Of a stretch of 64,000 bases of DNA, positions 51,440 through 60,698 are shown one piece after another. The translations under genes and the position numbers were made by a program. This stretch comes from UBA4093 sp036676455 (GTDB lineage: Bacteria; Cyanobacteriota; Sericytochromatia; S15B-MN24; UBA4093). How positions within the stretch are numbered: position 1 is the stretch's first letter; each line of letters starts with the position of its first letter. Location of the stretch: assembly GCA_036676455.1 (NCBI GenBank), contig JAKFCW010000047.1, positions 47,658-111,657 on the forward strand, in the 5' to 3' direction. Below the pieces are notes generated by a model. It saw only the letters and a list, made by a program, of their open reading frames with translations, ran no database searches and was not told the origin of the DNA.

Positions 51440-52884
51440 GCCCACCCTCCGATCTGGAAGAGGTCGACCGGCAGCGGAATGCCCTTGAGCTTGAGCTGGT
51501 CGGCGCACTTGGGACGGATGCCCGTGGGGCGGTGCTCGCCCACGATCCGGCCGTTCTCGTCCACGCCCTGGCGGACGAAGGTGTAGATGTCCTGAAGCTG
51601 GAGGATGTCTCCTTCCATGCCGACCACCTCGGTGATCGACGTGACCCGGCGGGCGCCATCGGTCGAGCGCTCGATCTGGAGGATCAGGTTGATGGCCGAG
51701 GCCGTCTGCTCGCGGATGGCGCGCAGCGGCAGGTCCATGCCGGCCATCAGGACCATGGTCTCGAGGCGGGCCAGCGCGTCGCGCGTGGTGTTCGCGTGAA
51801 TGGTCGCCAGGGATCCCTCGTGGCCGGTGTTCATGGCCTGAAGCATCGCCAGGGCCTCGCCGCCGCGGATCTCACCCAGGATGATGCGGTCGGGGCGCAT
51901 ACGCAGCGAGTTCTTGACCAGCTCGGACTGGTCGATGCGGCCGGCCCCTTCGACGTTGGCAGGCCGGGTCTCCAGGCGGATGACGTGATCCTGCTGCAGC
52001 TGCAGCTCGGCGGCGTCCTCGATGGTGATCAGGCGCTCGTGCTCCGGGATGAACGAGGAGAGCACGTTCAAGAGCGTCGTCTTACCGGATCCGGTTCCTC
52101 CCGAGATGAGGACGTTGAGGCGGGCCTCGACGCAGCCCTTGAGGAACTGGGCCATGGGATCGGTGAGGGACTTGTACTCGACAAGGCTATCGACCTTGAG
52201 GGGATCCTTGCGGAACTTACGGATCGTGAGGGCGGCCCCGTCGATGGCCAGGGGGGGGATGATGGCGTTGACGCGCGAGCCGTCCGGCAGACGCGCGTCG
52301 CACATCGGGCTCGACTCGTCGATCCGGCGGCCGACCCGGCTCACGATCCGGTCGATCACCCGCAGGAGGTGGGCGCCGTCGCTGAAGGTCACGTCCGTCT
52401 TCTCGATGCGGCCGCTGCGCTCGATGTAGACCGAGCGAGGTCCGTTGACCATGACCTCCGAGATCGAGTCGTCGGACAGGAGAGGCTCGATGGGGCCCAG
52501 GCCCATCATGTCGTGGAAGAGCTCCTCGGCCATGCGATCGCGCTCGATCCGGCTCACGAGGCGGTTGTCCTCAGCCAGCACCTGATCGATGCCGTGCCGG
52601 ATGGCCTCCTTGATGGCGTCCGGTTTGCTGGTCTCGTCGAGGTTCTGGGAGCGCATGTTCTCGACGAGCAGGCGATGGACCTTGTTCTTGAGCTCGGTAT
52701 GCGGATCCACCGGGGGGCGCGGGCGAGCGGCAGCGGGCTTCGGCGCCGCCTTGGCCTCTGCCGGGCGCGTGGAGATCGTCACCGCCTCCGGGTGCTCCGC
52801 CATGCTCGGAGCGGCCGGGACCGCGCCGGAGGGAGCTGATTCGGTCGCCGAGGGCGCACCCTTAAGCCGATTGCGTAGGAACAT
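51436..52884 (-). CDS. cpaF: Tad pilus assembly ATPase CpaF/TadA
   Basis: 482 residues behind GGAGG. An Ala/Pro-rich head, the helical N-terminal domain, then the VirB11/GspE-type ATPase with Walker A SGGTGSGKTTLLN, the acidic ITIEDAAEL box, LRMRPDRIILGEIRGGEA as Walker B, and conserved His in GHEGSLATIHAN. It powers both extension and retraction in Tad pili. The first 23 bases overlap the end of cpaE. The small module at 23-26 kb has no ATPase of this kind. Confidence 0.95.
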   Translation of the reverse strand: MFLRNRLKGAPSATESAPSGAVPAAPSMAEHPEAVTISTRPAEAKAAPKPAAARPRPPVDPHTELKNKVHRLLVENMRSQNLDETSKPDAIKEAIRHGIDQVLAEDNRLVSRIERDRMAEELFHDMMGLGPIEPLLSDDSISEVMVNGPRSVYIERSGRIEKTDVTFSDGAHLLRVIDRIVSRVGRRIDESSPMCDARLPDGSRVNAIIPPLAIDGAALTIRKFRKDPLKVDSLVEYKSLTDPMAQFLKGCVEARLNVLISGGTGSGKTTLLNVLSSFIPEHERLITIEDAAELQLQQDHVIRLETRPANVEGAGRIDQSELVKNSLRMRPDRIILGEIRGGEALAMLQAMNTGHEGSLATIHANTTRDALARLETMVLMAGMDLPLRAIREQTASAINLILQIERSTDGARRVTSITEVVGMEGDILQLQDIYTFVRQGVDENGRIVGEHRPTGIRPKCADQLKLKGIPLPVDLFQIGGWA

Positions 52885-54145
52885 CCAACAACCTCCTGAC
52901 CGTGCGCCAGATCTGCGACAGCGGGTTCGATGCCACGGGGACGACGGCGACCGTCTCGCGTGACTTGGGCTTGGCATAGGACTGGGCAATTTCCTTGACT
53001 GACTTGGCGAATGCTCCGTTGGGCTCGGAGATCAACAACGGCTCACCAGCGTTCACCGCCGACAGGGCCTGCTCGGCTTGCCAGCCGAGCCGATGTGACA
53101 AGGGCCGCTGGATCACCCGTTGCGCCGCCTCGGCATTGATCTCGCTCGGCTGCTCGTAGCCGGCCACCTTGACCTTGTCCAGGTCGAGGCCCAGCTCGCC
53201 CCAGAGCCTGAGGCTCTGCTGCAGCGCCCGAAGCGCGGCCATGTCCATGGTGAGCGGAACCAGCACGGTATCCGCCAGCTCCATGGCCCGCAGGATGGGC
53301 TCGGTCAGCTGCGCACCGGTATCGATGACCGTCCAGGCGGAGCGGGACTTGAGCGTAGTGACGGTCCAGTCGACGGTCTGGGCGGTGACCAGCTCCGCAT
53401 CCTCCGGGGTGGTCGCGGCGGGAAGGACCCGGACTCCGGACTTGGTATGCGTGAGAAGCGCCTGCTCGAGGGCCTCTCCGTCCGCCTTGGAGCCGAGCCG
53501 CGCGACGTCCGAAAGCGAGGGGCCGGGCTTGAGGTTGAAGAAGAGGTCGATCGAGCCGAACTGGGGCTCCAGGTCGACCAGGGTGACCTCGGCGCCGCAC
53601 GCCTCGCGCAGGGCGACGGCCAGCGAGGCCGAGAGGGTGGACTTGCCGCAGCCGCCGCGCGGCGCGTGCACGACGATGACCTTGCCCTCGGCTGCCGGCA
53701 TGACCAGCTGGCCCGTCTGAGCGCCGCGCAGGCGCTGCAGGAAGACCTGCGCGCGCCGCAGCGCGCCGGGAACGTCGTGCGGCTGGTGGAGGACCTCGCG
53801 AACGCCTGCCTGCATGGCCTGGGTCATGCCGGCGGGATCGAGCGGGGGGCCGACCAGGATGATCGTGCATGCCGGCTGGCTGGCGAGGATGGCTTCCGCC
53901 GCCCGGACCGCCGGGTCGAGGACTCCCTCCCAGCCGATCACCGCGACGTCGGGATGCTGCCCCAGCGCCAGGCCGATTCCCTCTGCGGGGCTATGAGCCT
54001 CGCCCGCGATGATGGCGAGCGGGACCCCAGCAGCATGGCTGGGGTCCTCCATCACCTTGCGGACCGAGGAGAGCCAGGCCGAGGCCTGCTGGCGATCGCT
54101 TCCCGTGGCATTGGGCGCGATCAGTAAGGTGCGCAAAGGCTGCAT
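52862..54145 (-). CDS. cpaE: Tad pilus localisation ATPase CpaE/TadZ
   Basis: 427 residues from an ATG behind AAGGAG. A receiver-like N-terminal domain (about 1-135) precedes a MinD/ParA-like ATPase with P-loop HAPRGGCGKST, VTLVDLEPQFGSIDLF and VIDTG. TadZ places the secretion complex at a site in the cell. The P-loop Lys is present, unlike the paralogue at 24.9 kb. Gene order cpaE-cpaF-tadB-tadC is standard. Confidence 0.92.
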   Translation of the reverse strand: MQPLRTLLIAPNATGSDRQQASAWLSSVRKVMEDPSHAAGVPLAIIAGEAHSPAEGIGLALGQHPDVAVIGWEGVLDPAVRAAEAILASQPACTIILVGPPLDPAGMTQAMQAGVREVLHQPHDVPGALRRAQVFLQRLRGAQTGQLVMPAAEGKVIVVHAPRGGCGKSTLSASLAVALREACGAEVTLVDLEPQFGSIDLFFNLKPGPSLSDVARLGSKADGEALEQALLTHTKSGVRVLPAATTPEDAELVTAQTVDWTVTTLKSRSAWTVIDTGAQLTEPILRAMELADTVLVPLTMDMAALRALQQSLRLWGELGLDLDKVKVAGYEQPSEINAEAAQRVIQRPLSHRLGWQAEQALSAVNAGEPLLISEPNGAFAKSVKEIAQSYAKPKSRETVAVVPVASNPLSQIWRTVRRLLDVPTQSA

Positions 54146-54154
54146 GGGAACTCC

Positions 54155-55117
54155 TTAATTGATGGGATAGATGGGGCTCTCGGCATCCACCAGCTTGACT
54201 TCGTAGTTCAGGCGGGTGCCCACGATCTCGGTCGTGTTGACGCGGTCCATGAAGCGGCCGTAGACCTCGCCGCGGTTGGTCGTGTAGGTGATGAAGAAGC
54301 GGGCAAAGCCGGTGACCTCGACGTTCGAGCGGCCGTTGGCATTGAAGAAGGACTCCTTGTCGAGCAGGACGACGGTGACGACCCGCGGAGTGCGCGAGGG
54401 GTTCAGGCGGGCCTGCTCGTAGGAGGTGCGATCGTTGCCGACCAGCTGGTTGACGGCGGTGACGGTGGGGCCGTTCATGTTGCCGGGCTCGGAGGCGATC
54501 ATGTCCCCGAACTTGACCGTCGTCTTCGAGCCGTTGAGGATGGCCTGGCGGTAGATGTTGGCGCCGCTGCCGTCGAGAGCCAGGGCCTGGAAGTTGCCGC
54601 GGGTCGAGCCGCCCGCTCCCTGCTTGAGGATGTACTCCTTGCCGACGCCGAAGTCGGTGTCGGGCACGCCCCACGGGCGAGCGCCGTGCTGCAGCTCGAT
54701 GCAGTGGAGATCCGCCGAGGCCTGGGCGCCAATGAGGAAGGTGGAAGGCTGGTTGGGGGCTTTCGGCTCGGCCTGCGCCTGGGTCGCCGCCAGCACGCGG
54801 CTGACGAGGCTGTCGGTGGGCGAGTCGATTGCGACGGTGACGCGGGAGCCTTTCTTGATGTCGATCTGGCTGGCCGAGATGGGGAAGCCGTTCTGCTTGG
54901 CGAGCTCCTGGGCGGCCGCGATGGCCTGCCCCTCGGAGTTGAGGAGGGCCTTGGCTCCGGCAAGCGCCGCGGCGTCGGCCGCGACCTGCATGCGGGTCCG
55001 CTGGTACATCATGAGGCCCGCGTCGGCGACGAGGCCCACGAAGACGACGATCGCGGTCGCGAAGAATGCCGTCGTCACGAGGGCGGCGCCTCGCTCGTTC
55101 TTCTTACCGTAGCCCAT
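54155..55117 (-). CDS. TadG-like pilus-associated protein with Tad_N domain
   Basis: 320 residues behind GGAGGAAGG. The N-terminus ERGAALVTTAFFATAIVVFVG with MYQRTRMQVAADAAALAGA is the Flp-pilus TadE/G-like leader helix. The remainder is a soluble beta-rich domain that probably faces the periplasm; no von Willebrand A domain is visible. Likely a minor pseudopilin or assembly factor. Sits between the secretin and cpaE, 9 bases from cpaE. Confidence 0.82.
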   Translation of the reverse strand: MGYGKKNERGAALVTTAFFATAIVVFVGLVADAGLMMYQRTRMQVAADAAALAGAKALLNSEGQAIAAAQELAKQNGFPISASQIDIKKGSRVTVAIDSPTDSLVSRVLAATQAQAEPKAPNQPSTFLIGAQASADLHCIELQHGARPWGVPDTDFGVGKEYILKQGAGGSTRGNFQALALDGSGANIYRQAILNGSKTTVKFGDMIASEPGNMNGPTVTAVNQLVGNDRTSYEQARLNPSRTPRVVTVVLLDKESFFNANGRSNVEVTGFARFFITYTTNRGEVYGRFMDRVNTTEIVGTRLNYEVKLVDAESPIYPIN

Positions 55118-55138
55118 GGATCCTTCCTCCTTGCCCGG

Positions 55139-56365
55139 TTACTGCCCGACGAACTCGGGGGTCACCAGAATGGCCAGTTCCGTCTCGTTCTTCTGGAAGC
55201 GGGTGGACTTGAAGAGCTCCCCGATGATGGGGATGTGGCCCAGGATGGGCACGCGCTCAACTGACTTGCTTTCGATGTTTTGCATGAGGCCGCCGATGGC
55301 GATGCCCTGTCCGGGGGTGAGGACCACCTCGGTGGAGGCGCGGCGGGAGCTGATGGCGGGGACCAGGAAGTCGGTGAGGCGCACCGCGTTGTTGTAGTCG
55401 AGGGTGCTGACCTCGGGGCTGACCTTCATCGCGATCCGGCCGTCCTCGAGGACCCTGGGTTCGACTGCGAGCTTGATGCCGTAGGGCTTCCACTCGAAGG
55501 TCACCGTCTGCATCTGCTGCGCCATGGGAATGGGGATCTCGCCGCCGACCAGGAAGTCGGCCTTGCCGCCCGAGACCGCGACCAGGTTGGGCTTGGCCAG
55601 GATCTTGGCGTCGCCGTTCGCTTCCAGGGCCTTGATGCGGGCCGCGATGCGCTCGTAGATGCCGAAGAAAGGCTGGTCGACGCCGGCCGGACGCTTCATG
55701 GTCGAGACGATCGACTCGTCGGGGCGCAGCACGTCCTCTCCGGAGGGCAGGCGGTACATCGTGCCCCACTTCACGCCCAGTTCGCTGGAGGCGTTCTTGC
55801 TGAGCTCGACCACCTGGACGTTGACCTGTACTTGTTGAACGTTGGTGGCAGTGAGCAGGTTGATGACCTTGCCCGCGAAGCCGGAGGCGATCTGCTCGGC
55901 CATCTTGATCTGGCTGGTGGTGTTCACCCGGCCGATCAGGATGACGGCGTCGCCGGTGATCTCGACGGTGAGGTCCTTGGACTTGAGCGCTCGCTCGAGG
56001 GTGGTCTTGAGGAGGTTGGCGTCGGCACGTACCAGCACGTCGTAGGAATAACGGCCGTTCTTGGTCCAGACGATCAGCGTCGTGGTACCCGGCTTCAGGC
56101 CGTTGATCAGGACGTCTCGCTTGGAGACCACGGCCACGTCGGCGATCGCCGGGTTAGTGATCGACACCTTGGTGATGTCGTTTCCGACCGACATGACCTG
56201 GGACTTGCCCACGGTGACCGGCATCTGGTCGTCGGCGGCCGGGGGGCGGATGGACGTGGATCCGGCGGGGGCGGCGGGGGCCGCCAGCGCAGCGGGGGCG
56301 GGTACCATCGCGAGCGCCATCGACAGGGCCAGGAGGCAGCGGGCCGGGTAGCGAGGAGTAATCAT
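55139..56365 (-). CDS. cpaC: Tad pilus secretin CpaC/RcpA
   Basis: 408 residues. Signal peptide, then the BON-like N domain typical of RcpA (SVGNDITKVSITNPAIADV; GLKPGTTTLIVW), then the secretin domain ending with GLMQNIESKSVERVPILGHIPIIGELF and LAILVTPEFV. Forms the outer-membrane channel for the pilus. Starts 13 bases after cpaB, with AAAGG upstream. Confidence 0.93.
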   Translation of the reverse strand: MITPRYPARCLLALSMALAMVPAPAALAAPAAPAGSTSIRPPAADDQMPVTVGKSQVMSVGNDITKVSITNPAIADVAVVSKRDVLINGLKPGTTTLIVWTKNGRYSYDVLVRADANLLKTTLERALKSKDLTVEITGDAVILIGRVNTTSQIKMAEQIASGFAGKVINLLTATNVQQVQVNVQVVELSKNASSELGVKWGTMYRLPSGEDVLRPDESIVSTMKRPAGVDQPFFGIYERIAARIKALEANGDAKILAKPNLVAVSGGKADFLVGGEIPIPMAQQMQTVTFEWKPYGIKLAVEPRVLEDGRIAMKVSPEVSTLDYNNAVRLTDFLVPAISSRRASTEVVLTPGQGIAIGGLMQNIESKSVERVPILGHIPIIGELFKSTRFQKNETELAILVTPEFVGQ

Positions 56366-56378
56366 CAGGGATGCCTTT

Positions 56379-57215
56379 CTAGCGGTAGACCTGCTCGGTG
56401 CTCGTGCCGCGAATGACGAGGATGGCCTCATCCTTCTTGGGAACCGGAACCTTGATGGTGCGGGTGACGGTCTTGCCGGGAGTCGTGCGGACCACGGTAC
56501 GCGTGACCGGGGCCTTCGGCTTGGAGGTCAAGGATTCGGGAGTGATCCCGGTGGTCTTGACGTCCGCCTCCTCGCTCGCCGAGCGCATGGCCAGGCGAAT
56601 CTTGCCGCGGTCGGCGGCCAGGATGAGCACCTCGGATTCCTGGGGGGTGACGGCCAGGGTGGCCGACGAGACGACCTTCGCCTCCTGCTCTTCCTTCTTC
56701 TCGTAGTCCTGGGCGATCGCCAGGACCTGGATCTTCTGCAAGAGCACCTTGGAGACGGGCCGGTTGTCGATGTCCAGCGTGCCCACGACGTCGACCAGTG
56801 AGCCGGGCTGTACGAAGCCGGCCACGCCCACGACCTCGTCGACGGCGACCGTGACGGCGCGCTTTCCCGGAGGCACCGGCAGCACCATGGACGCCTCCTG
56901 GCCGGGAGGATAGAACTTGGCGTCGAGCACGGCCTCACCGGGGAAGAGCTCGGCCTTGGAGACCCGGCCCACGATCTCTTCGGGGGTGAGCGCGGCTCCC
57001 TGCGGGATGTAGGTGGCCGGCCGGGTTTCGACCTTCACCTGCTCGGGGCTGACCTTGGAATTGGCGGGAATCGGGGCGACCGCCACCAGGACGGTGCCGG
57101 TGGGGACGCCGGCGTCGGCCTGCTTGGCCGTTCCGTTGACGTAGTAGAAGAGCGCGCCGCTGGTGGCGAGCCCAAGGGCCGAGGCGACCATAAGGCGCTG
57201 GGCTTTCTTCATCAT
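56379..57215 (-). CDS. cpaB: Tad pilus assembly protein CpaB/RcpC
   Basis: 278 residues. N-terminal membrane helix, then a SAF domain (VLVAVAPIPANSKVSPEQV; IPQGAALTPEEIVGR; DAKFYPPG) and an RcpC region (RAVTVAVDEVVGVAGFVQPG). The C-terminal 45 residues are rich in Thr, Val and Lys. It supports the secretin in the periplasm. Start overlaps the tadE-like stop (ATGA). Confidence 0.92.
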   Translation of the reverse strand: MMKKAQRLMVASALGLATSGALFYYVNGTAKQADAGVPTGTVLVAVAPIPANSKVSPEQVKVETRPATYIPQGAALTPEEIVGRVSKAELFPGEAVLDAKFYPPGQEASMVLPVPPGKRAVTVAVDEVVGVAGFVQPGSLVDVVGTLDIDNRPVSKVLLQKIQVLAIAQDYEKKEEQEAKVVSSATLAVTPQESEVLILAADRGKIRLAMRSASEEADVKTTGITPESLTSKPKAPVTRTVVRTTPGKTVTRTIKVPVPKKDEAILVIRGTSTEQVYR

Positions 57216-57595
57216 GGTGTTTCAACCCTCATGACAGCGGCCGCGTTGAGCATCACGGGATTCGGCACTCCGGGAACCGTGAAGATCAACTGGACCGGGT
57301 AGGTCACGTCGACGTTCAGGGAGTCCCCATCGGCGGATGTCAACTTGGTGATGGCGATCTGCGGTTCCTCTTTGAGCCCCGACTGGGTCAAGTACGCCTT
57401 GACCGTGTCGCGGATCCGGGATTCTGGGCGACCGAGGGCGCCCAATCGGGCGCCCTCACGGCTCGCGTTGGTAACGATCAACTGGGTACTGAAGAGGCTC
57501 CCGAGGCTGAAGACCCCCAAGATCATCGCGAGGATGACCGGAAGCACCAGGGCGGTTTCGATCACCGCCTGACCCCGTTCTCGGTCTCGCTTCAT
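57212..57595 (-). CDS. tadE: TadE-like pseudopilin
   Basis: 127 residues behind GAGGAGG. N-terminus RGQAVIETALVLPVILAMILG is the TadE leader with the conserved Glu; the C-terminal domain is small and beta-rich. TadE-type pseudopilins are minor pilus components cleaved by the prepilin peptidase, which is not in this window. Follows the two pilin genes in the operon. Confidence 0.88.
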   Translation of the reverse strand: MKRDRERGQAVIETALVLPVILAMILGVFSLGSLFSTQLIVTNASREGARLGALGRPESRIRDTVKAYLTQSGLKEEPQIAITKLTSADGDSLNVDVTYPVQLIFTVPGVPNPVMLNAAAVMRVETP

Positions 57596-57616
57596 CTCGA
57601 CCTCCTCAAGCCGGAC

Positions 57617-57781
57617 TTACTTCTTCAGGGTGCTGGCGATGGAGTTGAGCATCGCCTGGACGTTGGTTCCCATCAGGGTCAGGGCGCCCACGCAGACCAC
57701 CGCGATCAGGCCCAGGATGAGACCGTACTCGGTCAGCGCCTGTCCCTCTTCCTCGGCCCAAATCTTCTTCAACATGGTCAT
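57617..57781 (-). CDS. flp: Flp/TadA-type pilin, second copy
   Basis: 54 residues. MTMLKKIWAEEEGQALTEYG carries the prepilin signature: a basic leader, G/Q cleavage point, then Glu five residues on (ALTEYG) and a hydrophobic helix (LILGLIAVVCVGALTLMG). AAAGGAG lies upstream of the ATG. It differs from the first copy at only a handful of positions. Major subunit of the Tad pilus. Confidence 0.93.
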   Translation of the reverse strand: MTMLKKIWAEEEGQALTEYGLILGLIAVVCVGALTLMGTNVQAMLNSIASTLKK

Positions 57782-57799
57782 GGTCGTCTCTCCTTTTCC

Positions 57800-57964
57800 C
57801 TACTTCTTGAGGGTGGTCGCGATCGAGTTGAGCATCGACTGAACGTTAGTTCCCATCAGGGTGAGGGCGCCTACGCAGACCACCGCGATCAGGCCCAGAA
57901 TGAGACCGTACTCGGTGAGGGCCTGGCCCTCTTCCTCAACCCAAACCTTTTTCAGCATCTCCAT
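57800..57964 (-). CDS. flp: Flp/TadA-type pilin, first copy
   Basis: 54 residues starting MEMLKKVWVEEEGQALTEYG; same cleavage site and helix as the second copy. The ATG is nine bases after AAAGGA. It is the first gene of the operon, so its promoter should be in the 286-base gap upstream (57965-58250), which contains A/T-rich patches and a CTTGCTTG element at 58147-58154 but no other gene. Tandem pilins may give a mixed filament or dosage. Confidence 0.93.
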   Translation of the reverse strand: MEMLKKVWVEEEGQALTEYGLILGLIAVVCVGALTLMGTNVQSMLNSIATTLKK

Positions 57965-58250
57965 CCGAAGCAATCCTTTCGCACGGTTAACAGCGTCGCT
58001 CAGGGCCCTCGCCCTTGAGGCTGTTTACATAATAGGCAAGACCATTTGCGCCTAAATCTCTCGCGTGTTAACCGCAGGTGAATCCCTCCGGGCTTGCCTC
58101 CTCCCCCTTGAAATGAGATCCAGCGGCTCCATGTGCAATACAAACGCTTGCTTGGGTACATATCTCTTGCTTAGCTGTACAGCCTCAGACCAAACCCCGG
58201 GATCCGCGTGCCAGCGCCCCTAGGGTGGTCCGTCGCTTCGAGGAGGATCC

Positions 58251-59177
58251 ATGACCCGTCGAACCCTGTTGATTGCTGCCCTGGCGGGCACCACGTTGCT
58301 GGGCGGCTGCGCGATGTTCAAGGCAGCCCAGCGCCCCCCGGCCGACGTGAACGTCGAGCGCACCCCCGAGCGCATCAAGCGCGGCGAGTACCTCGCCAAC
58401 AAGGTCATGAACTGCATGGAGTGCCACACCGGCGCCGATGCCGTGACCCACGCCCCCAAGCCCGAGCTCTTCGGCATGGGCGGCAAGTACTTCGGCCCCG
58501 AGATGGGCCTGCCTGGTAAGATCTACTCCTCCAACCTCACCTCCGATCCCAAGACCGGTCTGGGCAGCTGGACCGACGGCGAGATCCTCCGGGCCATGCG
58601 CGAAGGCGTCAGCAAGGACGGCCACGCCCTCTTCCCCCTGATGCCCTACATGAACTACCGCACCATGAGCGACGAGGACGCCTACGCCATCGTCGCCTAC
58701 CTGCGCACCCTCGAGCCCAAGGAGAGCACGGTTCCCGCCCGGCAGCTCGACTTCCCCCTGAGCGTCATCGTGAACACCATCCCCAAGCCGCTCGACGCCG
58801 CGGTCCCCGCGGCCCCCACCGACACGGTCGCCTACGGTCAGTACCTCTTCACCCAGGCGAGCTGCACCGACTGCCACACGCCCTCCGAGAAGGGGCAGCC
58901 GATCAAGGAGAAGTTCGCGGCCGGCGGCATGGAGTTCAAGATGGGCGACCACATTCTGCGCGCCCCCAACATCACGCCCGATCCCGAGACCGGCATCGGC
59001 AAGTGGACGGACGCCCAGCTCAAGACCGCCCTTCAGACCGGCGTACGGCCCGACGGACGGACGCTGAGCCCCATCATGCCCTGGCAGTACTACAACGGTC
59101 TGGAGACCAAGGACGTCGACGCCCTGGTCGCCTACATGAAGACCATCAAGCCGGTTAAAAACGCCATCGCGCGCTAG
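58251..59177 (+). CDS. Diheme cytochrome c lipoprotein
   Basis: 308 residues behind GAGGAGGATC. Lipobox LGGC. Two c-type heme sites, CMECH at Cys55 and CTDCH at Cys205, each in a repeat of about 150 residues that shares a WTDGEILRAMREG / WTDAQLKTALQTG helix and a distal Met (FPLMPY; SPIMPW). The internal duplication makes a two-domain periplasmic electron carrier, similar to the c-type subunits of dehydrogenases. No partner enzyme lies next to it. Confidence 0.88.
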   Translation: MTRRTLLIAALAGTTLLGGCAMFKAAQRPPADVNVERTPERIKRGEYLANKVMNCMECHTGADAVTHAPKPELFGMGGKYFGPEMGLPGKIYSSNLTSDPKTGLGSWTDGEILRAMREGVSKDGHALFPLMPYMNYRTMSDEDAYAIVAYLRTLEPKESTVPARQLDFPLSVIVNTIPKPLDAAVPAAPTDTVAYGQYLFTQASCTDCHTPSEKGQPIKEKFAAGGMEFKMGDHILRAPNITPDPETGIGKWTDAQLKTALQTGVRPDGRTLSPIMPWQYYNGLETKDVDALVAYMKTIKPVKNAIAR

Positions 59178-59190
59178 CCCCGATCACGAT

Positions 59191-59226
59191 GAAGAGGCGC
59201 CTCCCTTGACTGGGAGGCGCCTCTTC
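59191..59226. terminator. Bidirectional hairpin terminator
   Basis: Perfect 15-bp stem (GAAGAGGCGCCTCCC and complement) with a 6-base loop between the cytochrome gene and the convergent NHL gene. Confidence 0.75.
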
Positions 59227-59251
59227 GGCTTGCTTTCGAATGGTTTTGGTT

Positions 59252-60487
59252 CTAGCTGACGGGCCTCAGCACGCGCACCCGCCGGTTGCCACGATCCGAG
59301 ACGTAGATGTTGCCCTGGGCATCGACGTGGAGGCCATAGGGGTAGTCCATCATCGCCTCGAGGGCCGGACCGCCGTCGCCCGAATCCCCGTAGACGGGAC
59401 CGCCCTGGCCGGCGATGGTCTGGATGATGCCGTCGGCCGTCACCCGGCGCACGCAGTTGTTGTTGGAGTCGGCGATCAGGAGGTTGCCGGCGGGGTCGAA
59501 GGCGATCGCCCCCGGTCCGCTCAGCTCGGCCGCCACGGCCGGCCCACCGTCCCCGGCGAAGCCCATGACGCCCGACCCGGCGATCGTCACCAGGGTCCCG
59601 TCGGCCTCCACCCGGCGGATCCGGTGGTTGCCCTCGTCCGCGAAGACCAGACGCCCCTGGGGATCGAGCGCCATCCGATGCGGCCCGTTGAGCTGGGCCT
59701 CGGCGGCGGGTCCGCCGTCCCCGGCGGTCCCGGGCACGCCGGTGCCGGCGATGACGGTGATCCGGCGGTCCGGATCGATCTTGATGATCCGGTGCGCGCC
59801 GTACTCCGCCACGTAGAGGTTGTCCTGCGCGTCGAAGACGATGCCGGTCGGGTTGCTGAGGTCCACGTCGAGCGCGTAGGCCCCATCGATCACCGGCTCG
59901 GTGCCGCCGCCGGCAAAGGTGTAGGTGTTACCCAGCGCGTCGACCATGCGGATCTTGCCGGGGATGCCGCCAGGAAAGCCGTACTGGGCGACGTAGAGGC
60001 GCCCCTTCGAGTCGAAGGCGAGGCCTTCCGGCTGGGCGACGGGAGCCTCGACGGCCTTGATGCTCTCACTGGCATCCTTGGGCTCGTTGGTGCCGTAGAC
60101 ATGGAAGGCGATCCCCGACGCGAGATCCACCGAGCGAACCATGAAGAGCCCGAAGTCGGAGACGTAGACCCGTCCGTCCGGACCGGGGGCGATGCTGGAC
60201 GGCTTGTAGATGCGGGCGTCGACGGCAAGTCCACCATCCCCGCTGGAGCCGGCATCGCCGTTCCCGAAGAAGGGCTCGATCCGGAAGGCATGTGCCGTCG
60301 CAGGCGTCGGAGCCGGCGTGGGCGATTGCACGTCGCGGTCGACCGGGACCGTTCCCGAAGGCGGTGGCGTCGTCCCCCCATCCGGGGACGTGCCCACGGG
60401 CGTCACCCCGGGGCCGCCCGAGTGTTGACAACCGATCAGGGCGAGTGTCACGAGTACCGGCCATAAGGGCCTGAAGCGCTGGCGCAT
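59252..60487 (-). CDS. NHL-repeat lipoprotein
   Basis: 411 residues. Lipobox LIGC, a Pro/Thr-rich linker of about 45 residues, then six NHL repeats (AEYGAHRIIKID, ADEGNHRIRRVE, ADSNNNCVRRVT, SDRGNRRVRVLR and two earlier), a full six-bladed propeller. Related to the pair at 26.5-28.8 kb. Its upstream region carries TCACTTGCTTG on the minus strand (60550-60560), also found before the dam gene. Confidence 0.87.
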   Translation of the reverse strand: MRQRFRPLWPVLVTLALIGCQHSGGPGVTPVGTSPDGGTTPPPSGTVPVDRDVQSPTPAPTPATAHAFRIEPFFGNGDAGSSGDGGLAVDARIYKPSSIAPGPDGRVYVSDFGLFMVRSVDLASGIAFHVYGTNEPKDASESIKAVEAPVAQPEGLAFDSKGRLYVAQYGFPGGIPGKIRMVDALGNTYTFAGGGTEPVIDGAYALDVDLSNPTGIVFDAQDNLYVAEYGAHRIIKIDPDRRITVIAGTGVPGTAGDGGPAAEAQLNGPHRMALDPQGRLVFADEGNHRIRRVEADGTLVTIAGSGVMGFAGDGGPAVAAELSGPGAIAFDPAGNLLIADSNNNCVRRVTADGIIQTIAGQGGPVYGDSGDGGPALEAMMDYPYGLHVDAQGNIYVSDRGNRRVRVLRPVS

Positions 60488-60619
60488 GGCGATCTCCCTC
60501 TTTCACCGCGCTCGCGGTGCAGGGTCACGAGCGCCCTCTTAGCTTAGTCCAAGCAAGTGAACGGAAAATCTCGGAGGTTTTACGCGCATGTTGTCAGCCT
60601 CGCTCCGACTCCCGGGAGG

Positions 60620-60670
60620 CCTCAACGCCCCCGCCGTGCCCCTTCACGGGGCACGGCGGGGGCGTTGAGG
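60620..60670. other. 23-bp perfect hairpin between NHL and JAMM-like genes
   Basis: Arms at 60620-60642 and 60648-60670 pair perfectly around TTCAC. It lies 28 bases beyond the JAMM-like stop, so a terminator is likely, but no T run follows on that strand. Nothing else is seen in the 211-base gap apart from the TCACTTGCTTG element. Confidence 0.55.
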
Positions 60671-60698
60671 CGCGACACGGCGTCGCGGCGGCGCGGCG

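Noticed and set aside
57630..58055. Two short plus-strand frames (70 and 64 codons) with similar sequences
   Set aside because: They are exact antisense images of the duplicated flp pilins, which explains their resemblance.
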